Assembly (NCBI GenBank): GCA_002476905.1
Contig: DLND01000145.1
Coordinates: 7,277 to 21,741 of the forward strand
Source: Flavobacteriales bacterium UBA7519
GTDB taxonomy: Bacteria > Bacteroidota > Bacteroidia > Flavobacteriales > Weeksellaceae
Direction of reading: 5' to 3'
Length of the DNA: 14,465 bases
Both the position numbers and the translations under genes were made by a program. The number at the start of each line of letters is the position of its first letter. Within the stretch, counting starts at the first letter, position 1. The notes beneath the pieces were generated by a model. That model was not told the origin of the DNA. It saw nothing but the letters and a program-made list of their open reading frames with translations, and searched no databases. This document shows, one piece after another, positions 1 through 8,783 of the stretch.

Positions 1-2291
1 AATCGGTTTACGAAATTCTGAATGTACATAATCTGGAGAATTTTTATAACATAAATAAAAGCTCCGGTGTCCGTCCCAGCAATGAAAACAATGCGCAATT
101 CGACTATTTGGATACACCGGAAGTCTTTTCCAAGGTTGTTGATTTTTCTGAAGGCGGAACAACGCTTGTTACTTTCAAAATTCCGGTAATCCACTGCTCA
201 TCTTGTATCTGGCTTCTGGAAAGCCTTCATACCATCAATAAAAACATCAAATATTCTCAGGTCAATTTTACAAGAAAAACGCTTCAGGTATCTTTTAAGG
301 ATGAGGAATTAAAATTAAGTGAGCTTGCCAAATTCCTGACAAACCTCGGTTACAAACCAGTGATAAACCTGGAAACAGCAGATAAAAAGCAAGACAAACT
401 TGACAAAAGTTTACTTATAAAATTAGCTGTTGCTGGTTTTGCTTTCGGAAATGGGATGTTTTTCAGTTTTCCAGAGTATATATCAGGCAATGATGTTTGG
501 CTTCATTCTTATAAAAACCTGTTCAGGCTCATTATGTTTTTACTAGCGACGCCAGTTGTGTTTTATTCTGCTTCTGACTATTACAAATCTGCGTGGTACG
601 GACTAAAAAACAAAATTGTTAATATTGACGTACCAATTGTACTTGGCATCTTCGTACTGTACGGTAGAAGCGTATATGAAGTGGTAACAGATTATGGCCC
701 AGGTTATTTCGACACCCTTTGCGGTCTATTGTTCTTTATGTTGCTTGGGAAAACGTTCCAAAAAAGAACCTACAACTCATTATCCTACGACAGAGATTAC
801 AAATCGTTCTATCCGATTGCCGTTACCAAAGTTGATTTTGATGGAAAACAGGAAAACATTTTGTTATCCGACTTAGCTGTGGGCGACAGAATTATGGTGC
901 GGAATCAGGAAATCATTCCTGTAGATTCCATTTTGATTAAAGGCGAAGGAAACATAGACAACAGCTTTATTACGGGAGAATCTGCTCATATTTCCAAAAA
1001 ACCTGGCGACAAAATTTTTGCCGGCGGAAAACAATCAGGCTCCATTCTAGAACTTGAAGTTATAAAAAATGTAGACCAGAGTTATCTGACTCAGCTTTGG
1101 AATAAAGAAGCATTTAAAAAGTTTGAAACAGGACTTGATACGATGACCAATACGATAAGTAAGTATTTCACATTCATCATATTAGGAATTACACTGGTCG
1201 CCGGAATATACTGGTCCCAAATCGATATGGAGAAGATGTTTCAGGTGGTCTCTGCTATTCTGATTGTAGCCTGTCCTTGCGCTCTGGCATTATCTGCGCC
1301 GTTTACTTTCGGTCATATTATGAGAATACTTGGCCGGAATAAGTTTTATGTAAAGGACACACTTACCATTGAAAGACTGGCTAAAATTGACACACTTGTT
1401 TTTGACAAAACAGGGACAATTACCGAGAATAAAAAAACAAACATTCATTATACAGGTAGCCAAATCCAGGAGTCTGACCTTAAGAATATTAAGTCATTAC
1501 TGAAGAATTCAAACCATCCACTTTCCAAATCACTTTATGAGTTTCTGAAAGTGAATGACGATTATTTTGAAGTAGAGGATTTTGAAGAGATTTCCGGAAA
1601 AGGCTACCAAGGTAAAGTCAGAGGAATTATTTATAAAATAGGATCAGCAAAATTTACTGGACAAGAATCACAAAACCTTGAAACTGCTGTTTATATTAGT
1701 AAAGACAATGAATTCATCGGAAAATTCATCTTTAAAAATGAATATCGAAATAAGCTCGATGAACTTTTTGTGAATCTTAGAAACTACAGCATCAATATCC
1801 TGAGTGGCGATAATTCTTCGGAAAAGCCAATTCTTGAAAAACTGATTCCCAACGTTTCGGAAATGAAATTCAAACAAAGCCCTGAAAACAAACTGGATTT
1901 CATCAAAAAACTACAAGACGAAGGTAAAAAAGTTGCGATGCTTGGCGACGGATTGAATGACGCAGGCGCGCTTAAGCAGAGCAATGTAGGGATTGCAATT
2001 TCGGATGACAGCAACTCTTTCACACCTGCTTCCGACGTCATTATGAATGGTGAGAGAATTCCAGAACTGGACAAATTCCTGAAACTCTCTAAAGATGCTA
2101 TAAAGATTGTAAAAATCACATTTATAATCAGTTTATGTTACAATATTATCGGAGTCGGGTTTGCTATATCGGGAAAAATGCATCCACTATTTGCAGCGAT
2201 TTTTATGCCTATTAGTTCCATTACCGTGGTTACATTTACTACACTATCAACATGGATTAGGAGTTCGAAATATTTTAAAATAAACATCTAA
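1..2291 (+). CDS. ccoI: Cu+-type P1B ATPase CcoI/FixI for cbb3 oxidase assembly (5' partial)
   Basis: Heavy-metal P-type ATPase that, by family knowledge, moves copper across the inner membrane for cbb3 oxidase assembly. The frame is open to the left edge from position 3, and upstream residues such as SVYEILN match the end of the N-terminal Cys-rich domain usual for this family, so the true start lies outside the window. The TTG at 108 is only an internal codon. Counting from 108: HMA-type metal site HCSSC at 29-33, actuator TGES at 289-292, transmembrane copper motif CPC at 389-391, phosphorylation site DKTGT at 433-437, and hinge GDGLND at 613-618. About eight hydrophobic segments surround these, with a final helix pair near the C terminus. 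All catalytic motifs are intact. It is followed after 108 nt by ccoS, in the usual ccoI-ccoS order of Bacteroidota. Confidence 0.96.
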   Translation, partial: SVYEILNVHNLENFYNINKSSGVRPSNENNAQFDYLDTPEVFSKVVDFSEGGTTLVTFKIPVIHCSSCIWLLESLHTINKNIKYSQVNFTRKTLQVSFKDEELKLSELAKFLTNLGYKPVINLETADKKQDKLDKSLLIKLAVAGFAFGNGMFFSFPEYISGNDVWLHSYKNLFRLIMFLLATPVVFYSASDYYKSAWYGLKNKIVNIDVPIVLGIFVLYGRSVYEVVTDYGPGYFDTLCGLLFFMLLGKTFQKRTYNSLSYDRDYKSFYPIAVTKVDFDGKQENILLSDLAVGDRIMVRNQEIIPVDSILIKGEGNIDNSFITGESAHISKKPGDKIFAGGKQSGSILELEVIKNVDQSYLTQLWNKEAFKKFETGLDTMTNTISKYFTFIILGITLVAGIYWSQIDMEKMFQVVSAILIVACPCALALSAPFTFGHIMRILGRNKFYVKDTLTIERLAKIDTLVFDKTGTITENKKTNIHYTGSQIQESDLKNIKSLLKNSNHPLSKSLYEFLKVNDDYFEVEDFEEISGKGYQGKVRGIIYKIGSAKFTGQESQNLETAVYISKDNEFIGKFIFKNEYRNKLDELFVNLRNYSINILSGDNSSEKPILEKLIPNVSEMKFKQSPENKLDFIKKLQDEGKKVAMLGDGLNDAGALKQSNVGIAISDDSNSFTPASDVIMNGERIPELDKFLKLSKDAIKIVKITFIISLCYNIIGVGFAISGKMHPLFAAIFMPISSITVVTFTTLSTWIRSSKYFKINI

Positions 2292-2336
2292 TAAATTTAT
2301 TTAGAGTCATTATAAATTATCCTAAAATACTCCCTT

Positions 2337-2350
2337 CTGACCAAAGTCAG
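2337..2350 (+). terminator. weak hairpin after ccoI
   Basis: CTGAC (2337-2341) and GTCAG (2346-2350) form a perfect 5-bp stem with a 4-nt loop, 45 nt after the ccoI stop. It is followed only by TTTT a few bases later, so it is at best a weak terminator or pause site before the ccoS promoter. It could be chance. Confidence 0.25.
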
Positions 2351-2364
2351 CAATTTTAACTAAA

Positions 2365-2391
2365 TTTGGGAACTGTTTTATTGTAAATTTG
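2365..2391 (+). promoter_or_regulatory. putative Bacteroidota promoter for ccoS-ccoNOQP
   Basis: TAAATTTG at 2384-2391 is a perfect match to the Bacteroidota -7 box TAnnTTTG. A TTTG at 2365-2368 could be the -33 element, although the 15-nt spacing is shorter than the usual 17-23. The box ends only 8 nt before the ccoS ATG at 2400, so a transcript started here would have a leader of just a few bases. Confidence 0.5.
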
Positions 2392-2399
2392 TAGCTGTA

Positions 2400-2591
2400 A
2401 TGGAGATTCTATATTTGATGATTATCTGCAGTGTTTCGTTAGCTGTCATCTTTCTGATTATATTTATAATCGGAGCCAGAAAGGGTCAGTTTGAGGACGA
2501 TGAATCACCAGCCGTCAGAATATTATTTGATGACGAGAAACAAGCAGAAGAAAAACATACGGAAAATCCGAAAGAATACAGACAAGAATAA
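2400..2591 (+). CDS. ccoS: cbb3 oxidase maturation protein CcoS
   Basis: A 63-aa single-span membrane protein. Residues 3-25 are a hydrophobic helix, followed by GARKGQFEDDESPAVRIL, which is the typical CcoS pattern: a short basic patch, then Gln-Phe/Asp-Asp and an 'RIL' segment. The tail (about 48-63) is acidic and polar. CcoS is required in other bacteria for insertion of cofactors into the cbb3 catalytic subunit. It sits between ccoI and ccoNO, as expected, with 14 nt to the next gene. The start at 2400 gives the canonical N terminus. The upstream -7-like box is so close that the message may be nearly leaderless. Confidence 0.92.
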   Translation: MEILYLMIICSVSLAVIFLIIFIIGARKGQFEDDESPAVRILFDDEKQAEEKHTENPKEYRQE

Positions 2592-2605
2592 TTGCTATTT
2601 TAAAT

Positions 2606-4891
2606 ATGGAAACACAAAAATTTAGTTACGACAACGGGATAGTCCGCGCCTTTCTGATAGCGACGGTTGTTTTCGGTTTAGTAGGTTTTTTATTAGGACT
2701 TACCGCCGCGTTGTTACTATTTTACCCTGAATTACCGGAATTTTTCCTCGGTACAGATGATCCAACGATCAGAACTTTGCGAAGCGAAGGACTTCAAGGT
2801 CTTGTCAATTCACAAGGAGCATTTGGTTTTGGACGTATTAGGATGCTGCATACGAGTGCGGTAATTTTCGCATTTGTGGGTAACAGCTTTTTCTGCGGAT
2901 TTTATTACTCAATCCAAAGATTACTCAAGACAAGAATGTGGAGCGACACTTTATCCTGGATTCACTTCTGGGGTTGGCAACTAATGCTGGTGTCTGTTGT
3001 AATCACTTTCTTTATGGGTATCAATACTTCAAAAGAATACGCAGAACATGAATGGCCGATTGATATTCTTATCACCTTAGTGTGGGTTATTTTCGGGATC
3101 AATATGTTTGCGACGATTGCAGTACGAAGAGTTCGACATCTTTATGTAGCGATCTGGTTCTATATCGGAACCTGGGTTGCGGTTGCAATGCTTCATATTT
3201 TTAATAATCTGGAAGTTCCTTTATCTTTTACAGGATGGAAGTCTTATTCTGCATATGCTGGTGTAAAAGATGCATTAGTACAATGGTGGTATGGACATAA
3301 TGCAGTAGCATTTTTCCTTACAACACCAGTATTAGGTATGATGTACTACTTCGTGCCGAAAGCAGCAGACCGACCTGTATTCTCTTATAAACTTTCTATT
3401 ATACACTTCTGGTCCCTGATCTTTGTATATATCTGGGCTGGCCCTCACCACTTGCAATATACAGCATTACCCGCTTGGGCTCAAGCATTGGGAACAGGAT
3501 TCTCCATCATGCTGATTGCTCCATCTTGGGGAGGTATGCTTAATGGACTATTAACACTGAGAGGTGCTTGGGATAAAGTAAGAGAAAATCCTGTACTAAA
3601 ATTCTTTGTCGTTGCTGTAACTTGTTACGGTATGGCGACTTTTGAAGGTCCACTTTTAGCGACTAAAACCGTTAATAAAGTTGGTCACTTTACAGACTGG
3701 GTGATTGGTCACGTACACTTAGGTGCGCTGGGATGGAATGGATTTATGGCTTTTGGTGTACTGTACTATCTTGTGCCAATTTTATGGAGAACGAAACTAT
3801 GGTCTGTGAAGGCTGCAAACTGGCATTTCTGGTTAGGAACTTTGGGTATTATTTTCTATGCCGTTCCTTTATATATCTCTGGCTTTACTCAAGGTTTGAT
3901 GTGGAAGCAGTTCAATCCAGATGGAACTTTGGTTTATAAAAACTGGCTAGATACAGTAACAGCTATTTTACCATATTTCAAAATGAGATTTGTTGGTGGG
4001 CTATTATATTTCGCTGGAGCTTGTATTATGGTTGTAAACCTTGTGGCGACAGCAAGAAAAGGTTCTTTCCAAAAAGAGGTACCAGCTGAAGCACCTGCTT
4101 TAGCCAACGTTAAAAAAGGAAGAAAAGAAGGCGAGACATTCCACCTTTGGCTTGAAAGAACACCGCTTTATCTTTCTATATTATCTTTCGTAGTATTAGC
4201 AATTGGGGGCGCTCTAGAGATCCTACCTACTGTATTTGTAAAAGATAATGTTCCGACAATATCATCTGTAAAACCATATTCTCCACTGGAACTAGAAGGT
4301 AGAGACATTTACATCAGAGAAGGATGTAATGCATGTCACTCACAGATGATACGCCCATTCCGTGATGAAGTAGTAAGATTCAACGGTAAAAACGGTCAAT
4401 ATTCCAAAGCAGGTGAGTTTATCTACGATAGACCTTTCCTTTGGGGTTCTAAGAGAACAGGACCAGACCTTCATAGAGAAGGTGGTGCAAGACCAGATTC
4501 TTGGCACTTTAAGCATATGTATAATCCAAGATCAACTTCCGCAGGCTCTATTATGCCAAGATATCCTTGGTTGATTGAAAACACACTGGACAGAAGTAAA
4601 ACTAAAGCTAAATTGGAGTTAATGAAAAATTCATTTGAAGTTCCATATACAAAAGCTCAGATTGACACTTTGGATTCTTGGATGAATAATCAGGCTAATA
4701 AAATTGTGAAGAATGTATTTTCTGAAGCGAGCGATGTTAAAAAATCTTTTGATGAAACAAAAGCGAACAAAACAAAAGCTGGCGAACAATTTGTACCTCT
4801 TGAGAAGAGAGAGATTGTAGCATTGATATCGTATCTTCAAAGACTTGGTACCGATATCAAAACAACTGAAGTAAAAACGGCTAGTAATTAA
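2606..4891 (+). CDS. ccoN: cbb3 oxidase catalytic subunits fused, CcoN-CcoO
   Basis: This 761-aa protein fuses the haem-copper subunit I (CcoN, about 1-490) to the membrane-anchored monohaem cytochrome c subunit (CcoO, about 515-761), a fusion known from Bacteroidota. It reduces O2 to water at high affinity and conserves energy as a proton gradient. Visible ligands: H82 (low-spin haem b), H231, H281 and H282 (CuB) with the likely cross-linked Tyr275, H369 (haem b3) and H371 (haem b). Glu347 matches the conserved proton-path Glu. CuB, haem and Glu spacings agree with the well-studied Pseudomonas enzyme at a constant offset of 24. A new transmembrane anchor at about 519-541 precedes CNACH (574-578), the haem-c site of the CcoO part, and Met650 is a likely axial ligand. 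No domain looks damaged. It is followed 11 nt later by ccoQ. Confidence 0.97.
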   Translation: METQKFSYDNGIVRAFLIATVVFGLVGFLLGLTAALLLFYPELPEFFLGTDDPTIRTLRSEGLQGLVNSQGAFGFGRIRMLHTSAVIFAFVGNSFFCGFYYSIQRLLKTRMWSDTLSWIHFWGWQLMLVSVVITFFMGINTSKEYAEHEWPIDILITLVWVIFGINMFATIAVRRVRHLYVAIWFYIGTWVAVAMLHIFNNLEVPLSFTGWKSYSAYAGVKDALVQWWYGHNAVAFFLTTPVLGMMYYFVPKAADRPVFSYKLSIIHFWSLIFVYIWAGPHHLQYTALPAWAQALGTGFSIMLIAPSWGGMLNGLLTLRGAWDKVRENPVLKFFVVAVTCYGMATFEGPLLATKTVNKVGHFTDWVIGHVHLGALGWNGFMAFGVLYYLVPILWRTKLWSVKAANWHFWLGTLGIIFYAVPLYISGFTQGLMWKQFNPDGTLVYKNWLDTVTAILPYFKMRFVGGLLYFAGACIMVVNLVATARKGSFQKEVPAEAPALANVKKGRKEGETFHLWLERTPLYLSILSFVVLAIGGALEILPTVFVKDNVPTISSVKPYSPLELEGRDIYIREGCNACHSQMIRPFRDEVVRFNGKNGQYSKAGEFIYDRPFLWGSKRTGPDLHREGGARPDSWHFKHMYNPRSTSAGSIMPRYPWLIENTLDRSKTKAKLELMKNSFEVPYTKAQIDTLDSWMNNQANKIVKNVFSEASDVKKSFDETKANKTKAGEQFVPLEKREIVALISYLQRLGTDIKTTEVKTASN

Positions 4892-4902
4892 AATTTAAAA
4901 AA

Positions 4903-5097
4903 ATGATTCCGCAAAGTTTCAAAGATATCGTCTCCAACGTGGAAAACGCTGGCTTTTTCCAAACTTTAGCAATGATCATCTTCATATTGTTCTTTTTGGT
5001 TGTAGTTTATATTGTAATTAACAGACCAAAAAAATATTACAGCGAGGAAGAAAATGCACCTTTGGAAGAAGACGAAGACGAAAATCATACTTTGTAG
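4903..5097 (+). CDS. ccoQ: cbb3 oxidase small subunit CcoQ-like
   Basis: A 64-aa protein with one transmembrane helix at about 21-39, then NRPKKYY and an acidic tail rich in Glu/Asp. CcoQ-type subunits are poorly conserved small single-span proteins that stabilise the oxidase. Assignment rests on size, topology, the aromatic/basic patch after the helix, and its position between ccoNO (11-nt gap) and ccoP (17-nt gap). Confidence 0.85.
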   Translation: MIPQSFKDIVSNVENAGFFQTLAMIIFILFFLVVVYIVINRPKKYYSEEENAPLEEDEDENHTL

Positions 5098-5114
5098 TTT
5101 AAATATAATTAATC

Positions 5115-5999
5115 ATGAAAAGAAGAACACCTGTTTATATTAATATTATAATCGTTTTAGGATTATTGCTTGTTGTGTTTTATATGTTTTCACAGACATC
5201 AGATTTCTTGACATCTAAATATTTTCTGGGAACTGTTGTTATCAGCATCATTGTTGTATTCATCCAAACAGCTATTGGTGATCTGATCGAAAATGAAAAG
5301 TTTAAGAAGCTTACAGATGAGGAAAAAGCATCTTATCTTTTAGAAACTAAAACCCCTTACTTCCAGTACTTGTGGAATGGCGCATTCAAAAGCCAGTCTG
5401 AGAAGGAAGAAAAAGACATTCTTATTGACCACGGATTCGATGGAATTATGGAGCTAGACAATCAGCTTCCTAAATGGTGGTTAGGTCTTTTCTACTTTGG
5501 TGTTGCCTATTGTGTTTTATATATCACTTCATACTTTTTGACGGATTTTGCAAATCCTTACAAAGAATATGATCAGGAATACAAAGAGCAAATTGCTGCT
5601 GTGGAAGATTATATGAAAACTGTACCACAAGCTACCATAGAAACTGCAAAATTCTCTGAAGATAATGTAGAAGAAGGAAAAGTGATTTTCCAGACCAACT
5701 GTGTTACTTGCCATGGAGAAGGAGGAAAAGGAGGAATTGGTCCAAACTTAACCGATAATTACTGGATCAATCAACCAGAAAAAACGTTGTTCAAAAATAT
5801 TTTCTATATGGTAGAAAACGGTAGTAAGAATAACCCTACAATGCAGGCTTGGGGTAAAAACGGTATTCTAACTGGAAATGATATAGAAAAAGTTGCGGCC
5901 TATGTATATCATATCAATCAGGAACAAGCTCCGATTACACCTGCCCAAGGTGGAGCCGCTCCTCAGGGAACTGAAGCGAATTGGGAAAAATCTAACTAA
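5115..5999 (+). CDS. ccoP: cbb3 oxidase cytochrome c subunit CcoP (monohaem)
   Basis: A 294-aa electron-entry subunit of the cbb3 oxidase. Two N-terminal hydrophobic segments (about 8-25 and 36-53) are followed by a soluble stretch, then the CcoP hallmark DHGFDGIMELDNQLPKWW (about 105-122), a third helix (about 122-144) and one cytochrome c domain with CVTCH at 196-200. Met243 is the probable distal ligand. Proteobacterial CcoP carries two haem-c motifs; only one CxxCH occurs here, which is common in Bacteroidota. The C terminus ends in a Pro/Ala/Gly-rich tail. The gene is followed by a large structured RNA element rather than directly by ccoG. Confidence 0.95.
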   Translation: MKRRTPVYINIIIVLGLLLVVFYMFSQTSDFLTSKYFLGTVVISIIVVFIQTAIGDLIENEKFKKLTDEEKASYLLETKTPYFQYLWNGAFKSQSEKEEKDILIDHGFDGIMELDNQLPKWWLGLFYFGVAYCVLYITSYFLTDFANPYKEYDQEYKEQIAAVEDYMKTVPQATIETAKFSEDNVEEGKVIFQTNCVTCHGEGGKGGIGPNLTDNYWINQPEKTLFKNIFYMVENGSKNNPTMQAWGKNGILTGNDIEKVAAYVYHINQEQAPITPAQGGAAPQGTEANWEKSN

Positions 6000-6005
6000 T
6001 ATAAC

Positions 6006-6095
6006 AAAGAGATTGTCAAAGATATTGTTCCTCTGGAATAATATTTGAAAATTGAACTGATAAACATTCAATTTTCACGACAATCTCTTTTTTTT
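6006..6095 (+). terminator. three-way-junction RNA ending in a T tract, ccoP-ccoG gap
   Basis: Three perfect or nearly perfect helices fill this gap. The closing stem pairs 6006-6017 with 6079-6090 (12 bp, no mismatch). Inside it, 6022-6031 pairs with 6035-6044 (10 bp, one G-U, 3-nt loop) and 6046-6056 pairs with 6067-6077 (11 bp, no mismatch, 10-nt loop). Only 4, 1 and 1 unpaired bases lie at the junction. The closing stem runs into eight T residues (6088-6095), so it should act as an intrinsic terminator or attenuator between the oxidase structural genes and ccoG, whose ATG is 17 nt further on. It is far more elaborate than a simple terminator needs. Function beyond termination is unknown. 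Confidence 0.75.
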
Positions 6096-6112
6096 ATCTA
6101 ATAAAATTAAAA

Positions 6113-7564
6113 ATGAGTACAACAGAAAAAAAATACAACGAAGCAGAAAGCTGGGTAGTAGAAGCTGAAACATTCAGAGACTCTGTTGGGACAATGGATA
6201 CTACCGGAAAAAGAAAATGGGTATATCCGCGAAAACCTAAAGGGAAATATACCAACTATAGACTTTTAGTAAGTATTCTATTACTAATTATTTATTTTTC
6301 TATACCGTTTCTAAAAATCAACGGAAATCCTGTTTTATTGATAAATATTATAGAAAGACAGTTTTATATCTTAGGTCAACCTTTTTACCCTCAGGATTTC
6401 TTTATTCTTGCATTAGGCGCCATCACTTCTCTTGTTTTTATTATTCTTTTTACGGTAGCTTTCGGAAGAATTTTTTGTGGATGGATATGTCCTCAAACCA
6501 TTTTTTTAGAAATGATTTTTCGTAAAATTGAATATGCTATAGAAGGTGACAGAAATAAACAAATAAGACTAGATAACCAAGCTTGGGATTCCGAAAAAAT
6601 ATGGAAGAGGTCGCTTAAATGGTTTTCCTTTATGTTAATATCTCTCATCATTACCCATATAATGTTTATGTACATTGTAGGGTATGAAGAAGTATTCAAT
6701 ATTATGCAGCAAGGTCCATTTGAAAAACCAACTAATTTTCTGGTGATGGTTTTGTTCACTGCTGCCTTTTACTTTGTATTTGCCTGGTTCAGAGAGCAAG
6801 TTTGTACAATGGTATGCCCTTATGGCCGTCTGCAAGGTGTATTGATAGACAAAGAAACAATCAATGTATTTTATGATTACAAACGTGGAGAAAACCGCTC
6901 CAAATGGAAAAAGGGCGAAGATAGAAGTGCTGCAGGAAAAGGCGATTGTATTGATTGTAAACAATGTGTTGTAGTCTGTCCTACAGGAATTGACATCCGT
7001 GATGGCTTACAAATGGAATGTGTAAACTGTACCGCTTGTATTGATGCTTGTGATGAAGTAATGGTGAAAGTTGGTTTACCAACAGGTCTGATAAGATATG
7101 CCTCCGAAAGAGAAATCGAGGAACAAGCAAAATTCAAATTCACCACAAGAATGAAAGCTTATACAGTAGTTTTAGTTTTACTTACTGGATTCTTAGGATT
7201 TCTTCTTTATAATAGAGGTGAGATGGAAGCTAAGTTTTTGAAGCAGCCTGGCTCTAGCTTTTTTATAAGAGATGGTAAAATAACCAATACTTATAACTAT
7301 ACTTTCCTCAATAAATCAAATGAAACCAAAACTGTTATTATCAAGATTATTGAGCCTAAAAATGGAGAGATTACTTCCGGTGCTGCCAACAGAATTATAT
7401 TAAAGCGTGATGCAATGATAAAAGGAACTATCAATGTAAGCTTCCCAGAAAGTCAGATTAAATTATCCAAGCAAAATCTCACACTAGGTGTTTACGATAT
7501 GAATGGCGAACTTCTAGATTCTTACACCACTTATTTTGAAGGTCCATTCAAATTCCAATTTTAA
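6113..7564 (+). CDS. ccoG: cbb3 assembly iron-sulfur/copper-handling protein CcoG (FixG/RdxA)
   Basis: A 483-aa polytopic membrane ferredoxin-like protein. In other bacteria CcoG reduces Cu(II) to Cu(I) for delivery to cbb3 oxidase. Visible features: helices at about 50-66 and 97-118; CGWIC (C122, C126) and CTMVC (C231, C235) at the membrane; two classical 4Fe-4S motifs, C279/C282/C285/C289-P and C303/C306/C309/C313; a further helix at about 350-366; and a C-terminal Ig-like beta domain from about 370 to 483. Length and order match the family. It is separated from ccoP by the three-way-junction element and from ccoH by only 6 nt. Confidence 0.95.
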   Translation: MSTTEKKYNEAESWVVEAETFRDSVGTMDTTGKRKWVYPRKPKGKYTNYRLLVSILLLIIYFSIPFLKINGNPVLLINIIERQFYILGQPFYPQDFFILALGAITSLVFIILFTVAFGRIFCGWICPQTIFLEMIFRKIEYAIEGDRNKQIRLDNQAWDSEKIWKRSLKWFSFMLISLIITHIMFMYIVGYEEVFNIMQQGPFEKPTNFLVMVLFTAAFYFVFAWFREQVCTMVCPYGRLQGVLIDKETINVFYDYKRGENRSKWKKGEDRSAAGKGDCIDCKQCVVVCPTGIDIRDGLQMECVNCTACIDACDEVMVKVGLPTGLIRYASEREIEEQAKFKFTTRMKAYTVVLVLLTGFLGFLLYNRGEMEAKFLKQPGSSFFIRDGKITNTYNYTFLNKSNETKTVIIKIIEPKNGEITSGAANRIILKRDAMIKGTINVSFPESQIKLSKQNLTLGVYDMNGELLDSYTTYFEGPFKFQF

Positions 7565-7570
7565 TCAATT

Positions 7571-8020
7571 ATGAAAAAATTACATTGGGGACATGGATTG
7601 GCCATTGCTTTAGGGTGTTTCATGATATTCATTCTGTTTTTGATTTTTGTATTTCCTATGGGAAAACAGAATTCAGAAATGATTTCCACCAACTATTATG
7701 AAGAGGAACTGGAATATCAAAAAGTAATCGATGCGAAAAAAAACGCAGCAAAACTGGAGAATCAGCCCATATATAAAGTAACATCTGACGGTATACAAAT
7801 CAGCTTTCCGGAATCTGTTAAACCAGATGGAAACAAAGCTAATTTTGTTTTGTTTAGAACGGATGATTCTAATCTTGATGTAACTAAAGAAGTTACTATT
7901 TCTCAAAACTACTTTATCATTCCAAAAAAAGTAATCACCAAAGGATCCTACACACTAAAACTAAAGTGGACGGAAAATAAAATCCCTTATCAGATAGACT
8001 ACGATATCCTATGGAAATAA
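7571..8020 (+). CDS. ccoH: cbb3 assembly protein CcoH/FixH
   Basis: A 149-aa protein with one N-terminal transmembrane helix (about 9-29), the motif NYYEEELEYQKVIDA (about 41-55) typical of FixH-family proteins, and a periplasmic beta-rich domain ending in Trp-Lys. FixH-type proteins are needed for cbb3 assembly and stability. The gene follows ccoG by 6 nt, and its last codons overlap the next gene by 10 nt, so it is very probably translationally coupled to it. Confidence 0.9.
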   Translation: MKKLHWGHGLAIALGCFMIFILFLIFVFPMGKQNSEMISTNYYEEELEYQKVIDAKKNAAKLENQPIYKVTSDGIQISFPESVKPDGNKANFVLFRTDDSNLDVTKEVTISQNYFIIPKKVITKGSYTLKLKWTENKIPYQIDYDILWK

Positions 8021-8748
8021 CTCTCATAATATCAGCAATCGGGCTCGGTTTCGCATCAGGATTTCACTGTATCGGAATGTGTGGTCCTATTGCTATATCG
8101 ATGGGACTAACGAAAAATCAGAAAGCCAATTTCTATCTACAGAATCTTTCTTACCAATTCGGTAGGATTTTCACTTACTCATTTTTGGGAGCTGTACTTG
8201 GCATCATTGGTCAAAGTTTTCAATTTGCGGGATTCCAAAGTTATCTGAGTATATTGGTGGGTATTTTACTGATAACAATGGCCGTTTTTTCATTTGGCGG
8301 GAAAGACTTCGCTTCAAAAATTCCGTGGATCTCAAAAGCCCTCCTTAAAGTTAAAATTAACCTAGGTAAGATTCTCCAAAAACCAGATTACAAGTCACGA
8401 TTTATCACGGGAATCCTCAATGGCCTTCTTCCTTGCGGAATGGTGTATATGGCACTTACTGCATCAATTGCTGCTGGCGGAATCTGGCAAAGCGCTTTAT
8501 TTATGTTTCTTTTTGGCATAGGCACTTTTCCGTTCATGTTCGCAGTTGTTTTCCTGAGTAATTTTATCACGACAACTTTACGGGTGAAAATACTGAACAT
8601 TATTCCGGTTTTTATGATTGGTCTTGGAGCATTATTCATACTTAGAGGACTGGAGCTGGGAATACCTTATGTGTCGCCAAAAGCAGAATCTTTACACATT
8701 CAACATTCGAAAGAAGGATTTCATATGGATCATACCAATTGTCATTGA
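8011..8748 (+). CDS. TauE/SafE-type membrane transporter with His-rich tail, cbb3-linked
   Basis: A 245-aa polytopic membrane protein of the sulfite exporter TauE/SafE (UreH/DsbD-like transmembrane) superfamily. The family signature GFHCIGMCGP lies at 17-26 and a second half-signature, LLPCGMVYMAL, at 139-149. Helices lie at about 3-19, 53-68, 77-95, 136-157, 162-184 and 195-212. The C terminus (229-245) is rich in His (229, 232, 238, 241, 245) with Cys244, suggesting metal binding. Genes of this type often close Bacteroidota cbb3 operons, and a role in copper or metal supply for the oxidase is inferred from that context rather than proven. It overlaps ccoH by 10 nt and is the last gene of the operon. 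The convergent minus-strand operon ends 35 nt downstream. Confidence 0.82.
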   Translation: MEITLIISAIGLGFASGFHCIGMCGPIAISMGLTKNQKANFYLQNLSYQFGRIFTYSFLGAVLGIIGQSFQFAGFQSYLSILVGILLITMAVFSFGGKDFASKIPWISKALLKVKINLGKILQKPDYKSRFITGILNGLLPCGMVYMALTASIAAGGIWQSALFMFLFGIGTFPFMFAVVFLSNFITTTLRVKILNIIPVFMIGLGALFILRGLELGIPYVSPKAESLHIQHSKEGFHMDHTNCH

Positions 8749-8783
8749 AATAGAAAGAATATTTTATATCATTTTTTTTTAAC

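Noticed and set aside
108..110. TTG as the start of the copper ATPase gene
   Set aside because: The frame is open to the left edge, and upstream codons encode residues typical of the family's N-terminal domain, so the gene is 5' partial rather than starting here.
6635..6964. 109-codon open frame antisense to ccoG
   Set aside because: It lies fully inside a strongly conserved gene on the other strand, has no recognisable domain, and is explained by codon bias of ccoG.
8749..8783. Bidirectional terminator between the convergent operons
   Set aside because: There is a run of nine T (8772-8780), but I could not find a stem longer than about 4 bp before it, so no intrinsic terminator is claimed.
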